A DNA stretch of 64,000 bases from an uncultured candidate division WPS-2 bacterium (lineage in GTDB: Bacteria; Vulcanimicrobiota; Vulcanimicrobiia; Vulcanimicrobiales; Vulcanimicrobiaceae), in contig CALEYW010000087.1 of assembly GCA_937927945.1 (NCBI GenBank), positions 19,079 to 83,078 of the forward strand, written 5' to 3'. Position 1 is the stretch's first letter; every line of letters begins with the position of its first letter. The notes beneath the pieces are model-generated. The model was given only the letters and a program-made list of their open reading frames with translations. It made no database searches and was not told the origin of the DNA. A program made the translations under genes and the position numbers. Shown here piece by piece: positions 53,503 through 61,680 of the stretch.

Positions 53503-53530
53503 AAAACGCCGCGCCACCGCGGCGTTTTTT
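53503..53530 (+). terminator. Intrinsic terminator of rpsF-ssb operon
   Basis: AAAACGCCGCG, CCAC loop, CGCGGCGTTTT followed by TT: an 11-bp stem with a T-tract on the plus strand. It closes the rpsF-ssb transcription unit. Confidence 0.92.
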
Positions 53531-53641
53531 CATTCGGATTCACGGTGGTCAATGCGATCGCGATGCGCTGTCCGAGCGACACGAATTCACCAAGAATCGA
53601 CCGCACCTTGTCCGAGCTTTTCACCATGGCTCGATCGAGCG

Positions 53642-53682
53642 AGCGGGAGCGGCGCCAAACCGAAGGTCGGCGCCCTCCCGCT
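53642..53682. other. Hairpin downstream of transposase gene
   Basis: AGCGGGAG-c-GGCGCC pairs with GGCGCC-CTCCCGCT around a 12-base loop, 14 bp with one bulged base. It lies just after the transposase stop (minus strand) and may end its transcript or lie within the element's left end. No matching terminal inverted repeat could be assigned. Confidence 0.5.
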
Positions 53683-53695
53683 GCCGGCGACCTCC

Positions 53696-55120
53696 TCAGC
53701 GAATGAGCTTCTTGTCCTCCGGAATTGGCGGGAAGAAACGATTTGGGCACAAGTAATCGATCGCGTATCCAGTCTCTTCCTCAATGCGTATCGTCGTACG
53801 AAGGTTGACGTAAATGAACTTGCAGAGCGCTTCGTTTATCCACGCGGTGCATGGTGTCTCTGCGTTCGGGGCCGTTTTATTGTAGCGTCCCCGCGACCAG
53901 CAGTACCCGTCAGCCACTCGTTTGAGATGCGAGTAGAAGGACTCAATTTTTACGCGTAGTCGGTACATCTCGTGAAACTCTGCTTGACGCTCATCGAACC
54001 AGCGCGCTAAGTGTTCGCACGCTTCGTAGTAGACGCTCTTTGTCGCCAAATCCCATCCCTTCTTGAGCGGGATCACAGCTTTGACGCCGAGTTTCCACAG
54101 TTCTCCGAGCACTGCTTCGGCGAGATATGCTTTGTCGCCAAGGACATACTTCAGCGAGAACGTTCCAAGCGCGGATTGTACCAGCGGAAGAACGAACTTG
54201 CCATCGTGCGTACCGGCACCACGGCTACCGGTAAACTCGACCGCCATCACCACCATCGTCTCGGCGCCCACGAGAGCATGGGCTTTCATCCAGTCCGCGC
54301 CGTCGCGAGTGTCGTCGCCGTATTCGATCCAGCGGGAATGCGCAGTTCGCATCTGGGATATCTTCGTGGAGTCAACGATCGCGGCGATCTCGCAAGCACG
54401 GAACGGTTTGGCGCTCTCGTGTAAGAGCCAACGCAGCGTGTCCGTCAACTGTGCGTCGTTCATCCATCGCGACAACGTATTTTGGTGCGGCGGTTGGAGG
54501 AGCGGCAAATGCCCGGACTCGATAAGCGCCTGGTATTCCGAAACCATCTCATCTGCCGAACATCCCATTGCGGCCTTATGGATTAAGGCCGCGGCGCGAT
54601 ATATTGCCGGCGCTGTCGGCCCTCCCGGATCTCGCAGCAAGACCTCGGGATGCCGTAGGACGTAGGCTTTGATTGCTTGGGCGAGCAGCTCGCGGACGCG
54701 GGTTGGCATCTTCATTCTGGCATGGCGTTGAACTGTCCGAATCGAACGTCCATCGGCTGCGACCCGTTTGCGGGCTGCTCGACGAGACGCCTTCGCTCGC
54801 GTTCGCTGGGGACCAGTAAGGCTTCCGCGAACCACGACCTCGACCCGGCGAAGGCGTTCCGCGAAAATGTGCATGCAATCGACGCGGCCGTTTTTGCGAA
54901 AGTCACCGCAGCCGCAGCGGTATTCTATCACGAATGCGCCTCGTCGATTCCGCTCAAGCCGAGAGACAGGGTAGAAGCTTTGCGCCCTCGACGACACATA
55001 GAATGTCGTACTCTCATTGAAGGGGATCACGGCGGTGCTCGACCGCTGGCCTTGCTCCCATAGCGCGTACCCTCGGAGTTCGCGCTCGGTCAGCCGGGCC
55101 GCTTCGATCTCTTTGGACAT
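53696..55120 (-). mobile_element. Transposase with SWIM zinc finger and DDE domain
   Basis: A 474-residue transposase. Residues 66-90 form a SWIM-type finger CxC-x10-CxH (Cys69, Cys71, Cys82, His84), then a basic linker, then an RNase H-like catalytic core with Asp250 (IVDSTKIS), Asp329 (LGDKAYLAE) and Glu393 (KIESFYSHLK), a normal DDE set. SWIM fingers are typical of MuDR-type transposases and less often noted in bacterial IS. The gene looks intact. ATG 55120 with GGAG nine bases before. Terminal inverted repeats and target duplication were not found by eye, so the element limits are undefined. Confidence 0.8.
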
Positions 55121-55218
55121 GAAGAAAATGCTCCATTGACCCCAAACCCAGGCAGTGCTAGGATTGAGGTAGTCGGTGCCGCCTTGCCCCGATCAGAGTG
55201 GGGCGGCAGTGATGAAGA

Positions 55219-55251
55219 ATAGCTCCCGGCAGATTTCTGCTGGGAGCTATT
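55219..55251 (-). terminator. Hairpin at end of small HTH gene
   Basis: AATAGCTCCC...GGGAGCTATT with an inner GCAG/CTGC pairing makes a stem of about 14 bp. It includes the stop codon of the HTH gene at 55247. T-rich sequence follows on the plus side, so it might work in both directions. Confidence 0.6.
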
Positions 55252-55489
55252 GTATTTTGGCTGCGCCGAAGTCTTGAGGTGCCTTTGGATCTTCCAGCAC
55301 CTCTAGGCCATCGTCGGAAAAGTCTATTCTGGCGCCCAGGCGCTGTTCGACAGCACGCCTGAGAACGAATATCTTTCCACCGAGCTCCGTCGTCGGCAGT
55401 TCGCCACGAGTTGCGGCATCGCGGACCCGTTTGATTCCGGTTCCGTAGAGCTTAGCTACTTCGGCGAATGTCAGCGTGAGCCGGCGCAT
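55247..55489 (-). CDS. Small HTH (excisionase/MerR-like) protein
   Basis: An 80-residue protein with a short HTH typical of excisionase-like regulators: TFAEVAKLYGTGIKRVRDAATRGELPTTELGGKIFVLRRAVEQRL. This pattern (tyrosine/arginine wing after the helices) is found in Xis proteins and regulators of mobile elements. The start is ATG 55489. It lies next to the transposase and is divergent from the XRE-like gene at 55632. No integrase was recognised, so control of a nearby gene rather than excision is also possible. Confidence 0.7.
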   Translation of the reverse strand: MRRLTLTFAEVAKLYGTGIKRVRDAATRGELPTTELGGKIFVLRRAVEQRLGARIDFSDDGLEVLEDPKAPQDFGAAKIQ

Positions 55490-55555
55490 TGAGTCGGGAA
55501 AACCTCCTGTGACGTCAAATTGCCTCGTTCGAGCCTAAATCGGCTCGCAATTGTC

Positions 55556-55613
55556 GAGACTGTCTCACAAAAGCTGTGTATAAGTCAAAAGCCCACGAAT
55601 CAGCATTCGTGGG
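55556..55613. promoter_or_regulatory. Divergent regulatory region with two palindromes
   Basis: GAGAC-T-GTCTC (55556-55566) and CCCACGAAT-CAGC-ATTCGTGGG (55592-55613) lie between the divergent HTH and XRE-like genes, with TATAAG between them. Both are good candidate operators for one of the two encoded DNA-binding proteins. Confidence 0.45.
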
Positions 55614-55631
55614 ACAAACGAGCGTTCGATT

Positions 55632-56375
55632 TTGAGTAGGCCGCGCCGATCCGACTCAGATTCCGAGGAGAGCCGCTTCCGTGAGCGATGCCGATCGCTT
55701 CTGGGGACAGCGACTGCGCGTCGCCACGGACGGCCCGGCTTGCCTACTGTCGCACAATTAGCAGTAGCCGTGCAGAAGCTATGTGAGGACGAGTTCCCGC
55801 GGAAGTACGTCAGTGAAGTCGTCAGCGGGCATCAACGTCCGGAATCGCTAAAAGCGTGGAGGATTGGCCAAGCGCTGCAGCACTGCGGGGCTTGGGCCTG
55901 GACCGGCATCGCCATGTTATACGCCGCAGGCCACTATTCGGACTACGTCGGTGTCAGCGTGCACTTGGCGCGCCAGTGTCGATTGGACCCCGCCGAATAC
56001 GAGACTGCTGCCGAATACATTCGTACGGTGCCGATTCGATTCGGATCGTTCCTCGCATTAGAGCGATTCCTCGCCGATCGGGAGACGGTTGACGCAGACG
56101 AGGATGATGATGTAGCGCATTATGAATTCGACGAGCGTGGCCTCGTGGCGCGATGGTCTTGCGCCGCGAAGCTCGATCCCGACCGGCTGCAGAGGGCATG
56201 GGACCACTGGCAAGACGCCAAGGATGCCCAATCGCCGGTTGCCGTACGAGCGAGGAGCATATCCTTATCGAAGGAGTTGCGCGTCGCGCTGCGCGAGAGG
56301 GAAGCGCAGGCGTATCTCAACGACATTCTAAGCAATCCGGCGTGCCTTGACGAGCAGACGTCGGCAAGACTCTAG
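55632..56375 (+). CDS. XRE-like HTH hypothetical protein
   Basis: A 247-residue protein. The region at about 35-80 (TVAQLAVAVQKLCEDEFPRKYVSEVVSGHQRPESLKAWRIGQAL) matches the five-helix XRE/Cro plan with YVSEVVSG as the recognition part. The C-terminal part is acidic (ETVDADEDDDVAHYEF) and ends in helices; no family recognised. The start is TTG 55632; no ATG or GTG with an SD is seen close by, so the start is uncertain. Base composition is lower in GC than the core genes. It lies 84 bases upstream of the multi-domain gene at 56460 and may regulate it. Confidence 0.6.
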   Translation: MSRPRRSDSDSEESRFRERCRSLLGTATARRHGRPGLPTVAQLAVAVQKLCEDEFPRKYVSEVVSGHQRPESLKAWRIGQALQHCGAWAWTGIAMLYAAGHYSDYVGVSVHLARQCRLDPAEYETAAEYIRTVPIRFGSFLALERFLADRETVDADEDDDVAHYEFDERGLVARWSCAAKLDPDRLQRAWDHWQDAKDAQSPVAVRARSISLSKELRVALREREAQAYLNDILSNPACLDEQTSARL

Positions 56376-56459
56376 CTTTGGTAAGTCGGCGCGGCATCTC
56401 CAGAAAAGGCGTCGCTGTGCCAGCCGTGTGTCACCGCCTAGCGACAGTCTTGGGCCACG

Positions 56460-58487
56460 ATGCGTGACCTTGTACCTCCCATCCTGTTCGGGAACGCTGA
56501 AAACCAGGAATTGCTTCTGCGAATCTTCCGGGAGGGTCAATACGCCGCCCCGTCTTCAGTTCACGTATCGTCCGCGCTACGGCGGTCGGGGCTCGTCGCG
56601 GAGGTAGCCCTAGGGCGTTCACGGGTCTTAATCCTCCACAACCGGCATCCAGCTATTGACGCGGTGCGCGAGACTCTGAAGGACCTAAACGACGGACCCG
56701 GCGCGGCGCCGCGGCTTAGCGCGCCGCCAAGAGCGCAGTATGCCCCAGACGTGGCTCGCCCGCTCGGACATCAGAGCACGCTCGCGTTCCGGGTACTACT
56801 TTGTCTCGCGAGAGCACCTGAAGCAGTTTCACGCGACGTACTGAGACGCAGCATAGCGGATAGCTACCCCCAGGTGTTGGATAGAGCCGTGGGGCGATTG
56901 TTGAAGGCGGGTGCTATCAGGACGGAGCGCGACGGGATTTCGATCGCGGCGTCCGTGCCTCCGGCCTTTCGTGAACTGGTTCTCGCGCTCGGCTCGATCC
57001 TCTCTCTTCGAGATCGGCGGCTCGAGCCTTCAGCACGCCGCGCTCGGGCTGTTGCTGGGGCCTTCTCACAAAACGAAGACGGCGCACCATTGCTATTTGG
57101 GAGCGACGTGCGCCTGCGCAACCTGCTCGCACTCGCAAAGCATGGTCCTCTCTATGCAACGGACCTCAGGGCCCTTGCCGGCGCCAGCGATCAGCGTCCC
57201 GAAGGCCGTGACTTTGCGCCCTTCGGAAGAGGCGGTCTTGTGAGGTCGTGGCGCGATCATCATGGAACGGCGATGGAACTAGATCCGACGTATCCGGTCG
57301 CGCTTCCACTGCGCCGGCTTCTTTTAAAGCTAGAGGAAACGTACTCGCTACCTCACCTCGTGCGCGCGCACGACCCTCCAAATCCGCCGAGCCTCAAGGG
57401 ATGGAGTGGAGATCGATCTGCACTCTTCGGTGGACCGGTTGCCACCAGCATCCTGGTCTGCATCGGCGTCCTCGGCTGGACGTTCGAAGCGCTCTGTGTA
57501 GCAGTCACAGACGGTCACGATCGGGTTGTCGTAAAGAAGTCGTTGCGTGCGCTAGAGCTTCAGGGAATTCTACAAGGATGCAGGCCGCGAGGTCCCGGGT
57601 TTAATGTACGCCTAGTGACGGTCGCAGATGCGTTTGCAGCTCGCGACGAGCTGAACGGACTGCTTCGTGCCTGTGCTCACGCATGGCCTGACGTTGCTCA
57701 ACGGGTACGATGGGCGGCTGACAATCTGAGTCCGCGAACGAAAGAACATTTCCGCCGCCGTGGTCTTAGCGTCTTGTGGGCCGGCGATGATGGCGTGGAG
57801 CCAGTTTCGCGTGACTCTCACGGACGCGACGGCCGGCGCGAGTGCCTAGGGCGCTATTACGCCCTTACCCGAAAAGCTGGCCGGACGTTATCGAGCGCGG
57901 ACGTCAATCGCACTGATTCGAATTTGTATCGGAGCATACGGTTACACTGGGGGGCGTTTCGCGGGTTTCGTGAGGAAGCTGGTCTGCCGCCGGTCATGAC
58001 TGGAAAGACACAGAGTCCGAATCCACGCTTGCGTCAAGATTGTATTGCCGAGTATTTCGCTCTCGCGAGGGACATTAGCTTCCTTCCAAATACGGCTGAT
58101 CTGAATCGATTAGACGGCTGGCTGTCGCAACGAATTCGAATGCAATGGGGAGGCTTCCCCGCTTTCTGCGAGGATCTCAAGATATATCCGGCGCGTCGGC
58201 ACCGGAGCTCAAAGATAGACGACGCGACGAGACGTGACAATTGTCGCCACGAATATCGCGAGCTGATGCAAACTCTGGGACGCGCGCCGTCAAGCTGGGA
58301 GTTGCGGCTCCACACCGCCGGGCTCTACAAACGGATACATGCATTGTGGGGCAGTTTCGAGCGGTTCTGCGATGACATCGGGCTTGTTCCCCCGCGCAGG
58401 CGCAGTGGTTCTTATCCTGGTGGGCATCCCCAGTGGGTCACTACACGGCCTGCAGATGGCCGCTCTCAAAGTCCAGAATCCCGATGA
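56460..58487 (+). CDS. Multi-winged-helix protein with three HNR repeats
   Basis: A 675-residue protein without a recognised whole-length family. Four modules of winged-helix type start with LFG or PLG (about 9-70, 100-175, 213-290 and 323-405). The C-terminal part holds three repeats of about 54 residues (about 460-513, 525-578 and 592-645), each ending in a pattern like LYxRIxxxWGxFxxFxxDxGL, which matches the homing-endonuclease-associated repeat (HNR). No nuclease motif was found, so it may bind DNA without cutting. Lower GC than the core genes. The start is ATG 56460 without a strong SD. Confidence 0.6.
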   Translation: MRDLVPPILFGNAENQELLLRIFREGQYAAPSSVHVSSALRRSGLVAEVALGRSRVLILHNRHPAIDAVRETLKDLNDGPGAAPRLSAPPRAQYAPDVARPLGHQSTLAFRVLLCLARAPEAVSRDVLRRSIADSYPQVLDRAVGRLLKAGAIRTERDGISIAASVPPAFRELVLALGSILSLRDRRLEPSARRARAVAGAFSQNEDGAPLLFGSDVRLRNLLALAKHGPLYATDLRALAGASDQRPEGRDFAPFGRGGLVRSWRDHHGTAMELDPTYPVALPLRRLLLKLEETYSLPHLVRAHDPPNPPSLKGWSGDRSALFGGPVATSILVCIGVLGWTFEALCVAVTDGHDRVVVKKSLRALELQGILQGCRPRGPGFNVRLVTVADAFAARDELNGLLRACAHAWPDVAQRVRWAADNLSPRTKEHFRRRGLSVLWAGDDGVEPVSRDSHGRDGRRECLGRYYALTRKAGRTLSSADVNRTDSNLYRSIRLHWGAFRGFREEAGLPPVMTGKTQSPNPRLRQDCIAEYFALARDISFLPNTADLNRLDGWLSQRIRMQWGGFPAFCEDLKIYPARRHRSSKIDDATRRDNCRHEYRELMQTLGRAPSSWELRLHTAGLYKRIHALWGSFERFCDDIGLVPPRRRSGSYPGGHPQWVTTRPADGRSQSPESR

Positions 58488-58530
58488 GGAACGCTGTCGC
58501 TCATCATTTCTTGCGAGCCGGGTCCAATCG

Positions 58531-58920
58531 TCATGGATATCCTCCCGAGTCAATCGCGTCGAGCGCCTCGATCACTGGCGCGGAGCCGCGCGTGACGAGC
58601 ACGTCAATCGGCCTCACGTAGCCGAGGTACGGCTCGCTTCCGACCAGCCATGCCATCGCCGTGCGCGGTTGGAATATCCGCATGGCGCGCGTCATAACCT
58701 CGTGCAGCGCCATCACTCGCTTAGCGAGCTCGTGACCGATATCTAGGCGCCTATCCTTGCATTGTTCGATTATGCGCGTCTCCGTACCCAGCAACACCGC
58801 AACTTGATGCGCATCGAATGCGTCCACAAGCCGCTCGAGGAGCGGGACTAGATCAGCTAACGAACGTAGATTCTCGGGAGGCTGCATCCGTACGGCATCG
58901 AGCGATGGATCATCCATCAT
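58531..58920 (-). CDS. MbcA/ParS/Xre-type antitoxin-like protein (DUF2384)
   Basis: A 129-residue protein. The C-terminal half (about 60-129) has the toxin-binding domain pattern of MbcA/ParS antitoxins: AKRVMALHEVMTRAMRIF, AMAWLVGSEPYLGYVRPIDVLVT and VIEALDAIDSGGYP. The N-terminal half has an HTH-like region with VAVLLGTETRIIEQCKDRRL. Such antitoxins neutralise RES-domain toxins, usually encoded next door, but no RES toxin is visible on either side. The start is ATG 58920, with GAGGAAGG five bases upstream. Convergent with the HNR protein. Confidence 0.75.
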   Translation of the reverse strand: MMDDPSLDAVRMQPPENLRSLADLVPLLERLVDAFDAHQVAVLLGTETRIIEQCKDRRLDIGHELAKRVMALHEVMTRAMRIFQPRTAMAWLVGSEPYLGYVRPIDVLVTRGSAPVIEALDAIDSGGYP

Positions 58921-58978
58921 GCCAACCTTCCTCGTTTATCGACGGTAAGGCGTCAGGAGCGAAGCGAATCGAACGAAC

Positions 58979-59311
58979 TCAATTTCGGAACGTGACTTTC
59001 GTCGATCCGGACACGACCGGAAGATCACCGAACGCGCTGCAATGAGGTTTCTGATCCAGTGGATCGGGATTCGGGTGAACAACGACCCCGGGCGAAGGTG
59101 CCGGCGGTGAAGAATATCTGCGACGAGGCGACCGATCGTCCGTGCCGGTCAGAAGCCGCTTAACGCGCTGCAATAGAACCGCCGTGGCATCGGTGACTGC
59201 GAATCCTAGGAACGCGTTATAGCTAGAACCTTTGGGCGCATGACAGGCCGACTGATCCTGAGGCCGTTGCTTACGACCGGGGAGAAACTCGCTCACATCG
59301 ACCTTCCGCAT
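58979..59311 (-). CDS. Hypothetical protein upstream of antitoxin
   Basis: A 110-residue ORF starting at ATG 59311 with GAAGGGA six bases before it. It begins KVDVSEFLPGRKQRPQDQS and includes a short aliphatic stretch (FLGFAVTDATAVLLQRV), then a Pro/Ser-rich end. No family recognised. It lies on the same strand as the antitoxin with a 58-base gap, so it could be a toxin partner, but the sequence does not look like a RES domain. Moderate support from the SD only. Confidence 0.35.
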   Translation of the reverse strand: MRKVDVSEFLPGRKQRPQDQSACHAPKGSSYNAFLGFAVTDATAVLLQRVKRLLTGTDDRSPRRRYSSPPAPSPGVVVHPNPDPLDQKPHCSAFGDLPVVSGSTKVTFRN

Positions 59312-59362
59312 CGTCGTCCCTTCAATCACTTCTATAGGCTTGCTTAATCATAATACACCCTT

Positions 59363-59710
59363 ATGCGCATAGTCGCGAAGCCTAAGAAAAAAGCGACCCG
59401 CCGACCAGCCGTCGACGCGCCGAAAGGTGGGACCGCTCCACGGGCCGCCGCCCAAAGCGTGCTCGTTAGGTTGCAGCGGTCGGCTGTCGACACATGCGAT
59501 ATGTCGCCCCAACGAGTTAGACGCTATTTATCGTTTTTTGGCCGGGAATCCTCGGGGCGGTGCCGCGGGGGGCGACGCTTTAGGCCCGGCGCCCTTCATC
59601 GGTTGTGGCCGTCTCGCCGACCTCCTCACGGCCTCCGAGAAGAAGACCTTCTCGTAATAGCGCCTTTGGCCGCCGCGCGCGCGGAACGCCGACCCTGTAC
59701 CGGGATTTAG
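59363..59710 (+). pseudogene. Possible frameshifted small gene
   Basis: A basic N-terminus (MRIVAKPKKKATRRPAVDA) begins at ATG 59363, but from about 59505 the more coding-like text is in another frame (NELDAIYRFLAGNPRGG..., PFIGCGRLADLLTASEKKTFS), ending near 59657. This suggests a frameshift in a small gene of about 95 residues. No family recognised. It may equally be non-coding. Confidence 0.3.
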
Positions 59711-59807
59711 GCCCGAGATACCCGGGAAACTTCGGGGATAGGCGCTCTCAGCTAATGCCCGGGCGTACTTGCCCAGTCACGGTATACTCTTGATTGAGGA
59801 AGCCACC

Positions 59808-59999
59808 GTGAACTTCAAAAAAGTCGAGTTCAAGTACGGTCTCGATCGACGTCCGCCGCGGCGCGGCCTCAACACGGCTGTCGCGACCGAGAAGACGTTC
59901 GGTAAGATCGCGTACACCGCCAGCAACGCTCCCAAAAAGGCGGGGTCGCTTCCGGAAGGCGCAGTTCCGCGTAGTATTCGATCGCCGGCGGATCAGTGA
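59808..59999 (+). CDS. Small basic hypothetical protein
   Basis: A 63-residue ORF starting at GTG 59808, with GAGGAAG five bases upstream. Sequence: FKKVEFKYGLDRRPPRRG, then a mixed tail. Its stop overlaps a GTG start at 59996 (GTGA), so it may be the first gene of a coupled series that leads to the TIR-like gene. No family recognised. Confidence 0.45.
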   Translation: MNFKKVEFKYGLDRRPPRRGLNTAVATEKTFGKIAYTASNAPKKAGSLPEGAVPRSIRSPADQ

Positions 60000-60361
60000 G
60001 CGCGCCCACCGCGCTGCTACGACGGTCGCGTGTCCCGAAACCGAACGAAGTCGAAACTCGAGACGGCCTCTGTCCATCCGCAATCGGGGCGTCCCGAAAT
60101 GTCGTCCCGCGCTTCATCCGCTACCCGCGTTGCGCTCTTCACGTTCTGCGGGGCTGCGCGCACGGCGGTTCATCTGATGTGGAAAACGACGCGACGGACA
60201 GGGCGAGGGGCGTGAACGCCATTCTGCCGAACGACCCGCTCGAAGTAAGACAAATCGCGGAGAGTGGCATGGACTCAAGGACGCTTGTTGTTCGATTCCA
60301 ATGGATTCAGCGAACGGGTTCACCGACGACATTGTTCGAGCGACGATCGATTACGTCGTGA
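59996..60361 (+). CDS. Hypothetical ORF coupled to small upstream gene, maybe frameshifted
   Basis: A 121-residue ORF that begins with the GTGA overlap to the preceding gene. The last coding-like part (NAILPNDPLEVRQIAESGMDSRTLVVRFQW) continues naturally in another frame at 60301 (DSANGFTDDIVRATIDYVVKTF..., stop 60453), which suggests a one-base frameshift and an original protein of about 150 residues. The TIR-like gene then starts eight bases after 60453. No family recognised. Weak evidence for each single frame; the chain of overlaps is the main support. Confidence 0.35.
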   Translation: MSAPTALLRRSRVPKPNEVETRDGLCPSAIGASRNVVPRFIRYPRCALHVLRGCAHGGSSDVENDATDRARGVNAILPNDPLEVRQIAESGMDSRTLVVRFQWIQRTGSPTTLFERRSITS

Positions 60362-60460
60362 AGACTTTTCCCATGCCGATGCTTCCTTTTGGAGTTGCGC
60401 TTACCATCAAGGCGGTTGATCTGGAAGACCCGTTATCTAAGCCGGGCACCTGAGCGCATT

Positions 60461-61678
60461 GTGAAATCACTTGCGGCGCTATTGCCTACGGCAGCGGATG
60501 TCCTGAAGCTTTCGCCTCGAGAACTCGCTGGGTATCTCCTCGAAAGCATAAACGCGGATCCCGCCGTAACGCGCTACCACCCGAAAAATGTATGCACTGC
60601 AATTGGCAATGAGTACGACGGCATTTTGCGCACCAGTGTTGTGCAGGCCGTCGATGAAGCTCTGCGACTCATGGAGCGCGAGGCGCTGGTCGGCAAAGAC
60701 TATCTTGACGCGATAGACGCAACATGGTTCGTCGTGACTGACAAGGGTCGACTTATCAGGCAACATGAGGTCATGGCCGAGCCTAAAATTTTGCTCGATA
60801 CCAAACAGCCCCTTGTATTTGTCAGCTGTGGCCAGGTACTCGACAAAGAAATCGCGCTTGGAAACGCCATCGCAAAGGCAATTGACGAAGGCACCGAGTT
60901 TACGGCCTACTTTGCGCAACAAGTGCATTCGCTCGCTGGATTAAACGAGACGATTCTTGACGCGTGCGCTAACGCAGTTGCTTTCGTCTTCGTCATGCAT
61001 CCACGTGGAAGCGTCAATGTGTCGAAAGGAACGCTTATTCGCGGATCAGTCTGGATCGAGCAAGAGCTCGCGATTGCGGCGTTCTTGCAGCGCAATGGAC
61101 GGCACTTGCCCGTTGCTGCCTATATCCACGAGGATGTAGCGCGCGAAGGGCTGAGAACGCTCCTACAACTTAATGAGACTGCGTTCGTCTCGGAAGAAGA
61201 GGTCATCGAACACTTCCGCAACAGCATATCGTCGGGAGAGTTCAGCCGGCGAATCGATGCGGCGCAGGTTGCGCGACATGCCGCGGCAGCGCCACGTCTA
61301 GAACTCAAGCCATTGCTAGCGGCGAAAGCGTTCGTAGTAACCCGCGAAGAGGGCATTTCGCTCAATCTTCACCCACGATCAGATGCACCGCGACTGGTTA
61401 TAGAACTGCGTAATGCTGGTCTCGGTCCTGCTGAGGACGTACAAGTGAAGATGCAGGGTGGCAGCTATCCCGATTTTGTCGACAAAATCGATCCGATCGG
61501 GCCGGGAGAAACATTACTACGGCCGTATCGGATCGAAGTGTCCGCTCAAGGACAAGTTCACACGCAGTCTGCGCCGAGCGAAATCTTAGTTGACTACTCG
61601 GGCTCGGGATGGACCGGAGCCACGATTGCCTTGCAGCGGCACGACACGTTTCCGCCAACGTATCGTACCGCGCACTGA
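60461..61678 (+). CDS. Winged-helix / TIR-like / Ig-like protein, candidate defence effector
   Basis: A 405-residue protein in three parts. N-terminal (about 5-105): a winged-helix-like domain (LSPRELAGYLLESIN ... VDEALRLMEREALV ... WFVVTDKGRLI). Middle (about 115-257): a TIR-like Rossmann domain starting LVFVSCGQ, with AYFAQQVHSLAGLNETIL, VFVMHPRG and the TIR-type SxWxxxE signature (Ser196, Trp198, Glu202), where the Glu would be the NADase catalytic residue. C-terminal (about 290-405): a beta-sandwich, Ig-like (LVIELRNAGLGPAEDVQVKMQG). GTG 60461 is the likely start; an alternative begins upstream at TTG 60389. No family name recognised for the full protein; TIR is inferred from pattern. Confidence 0.65.
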   Translation: MKSLAALLPTAADVLKLSPRELAGYLLESINADPAVTRYHPKNVCTAIGNEYDGILRTSVVQAVDEALRLMEREALVGKDYLDAIDATWFVVTDKGRLIRQHEVMAEPKILLDTKQPLVFVSCGQVLDKEIALGNAIAKAIDEGTEFTAYFAQQVHSLAGLNETILDACANAVAFVFVMHPRGSVNVSKGTLIRGSVWIEQELAIAAFLQRNGRHLPVAAYIHEDVAREGLRTLLQLNETAFVSEEEVIEHFRNSISSGEFSRRIDAAQVARHAAAAPRLELKPLLAAKAFVVTREEGISLNLHPRSDAPRLVIELRNAGLGPAEDVQVKMQGGSYPDFVDKIDPIGPGETLLRPYRIEVSAQGQVHTQSAPSEILVDYSGSGWTGATIALQRHDTFPPTYRTAH

Positions 61679-61680
61679 AC

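Noticed and set aside
53534..55246. Terminal inverted repeats of the SWIM-DDE element
   Set aside because: Hairpins on both sides (53642-53682 and 55219-55251) do not match each other, so no element ends were called.
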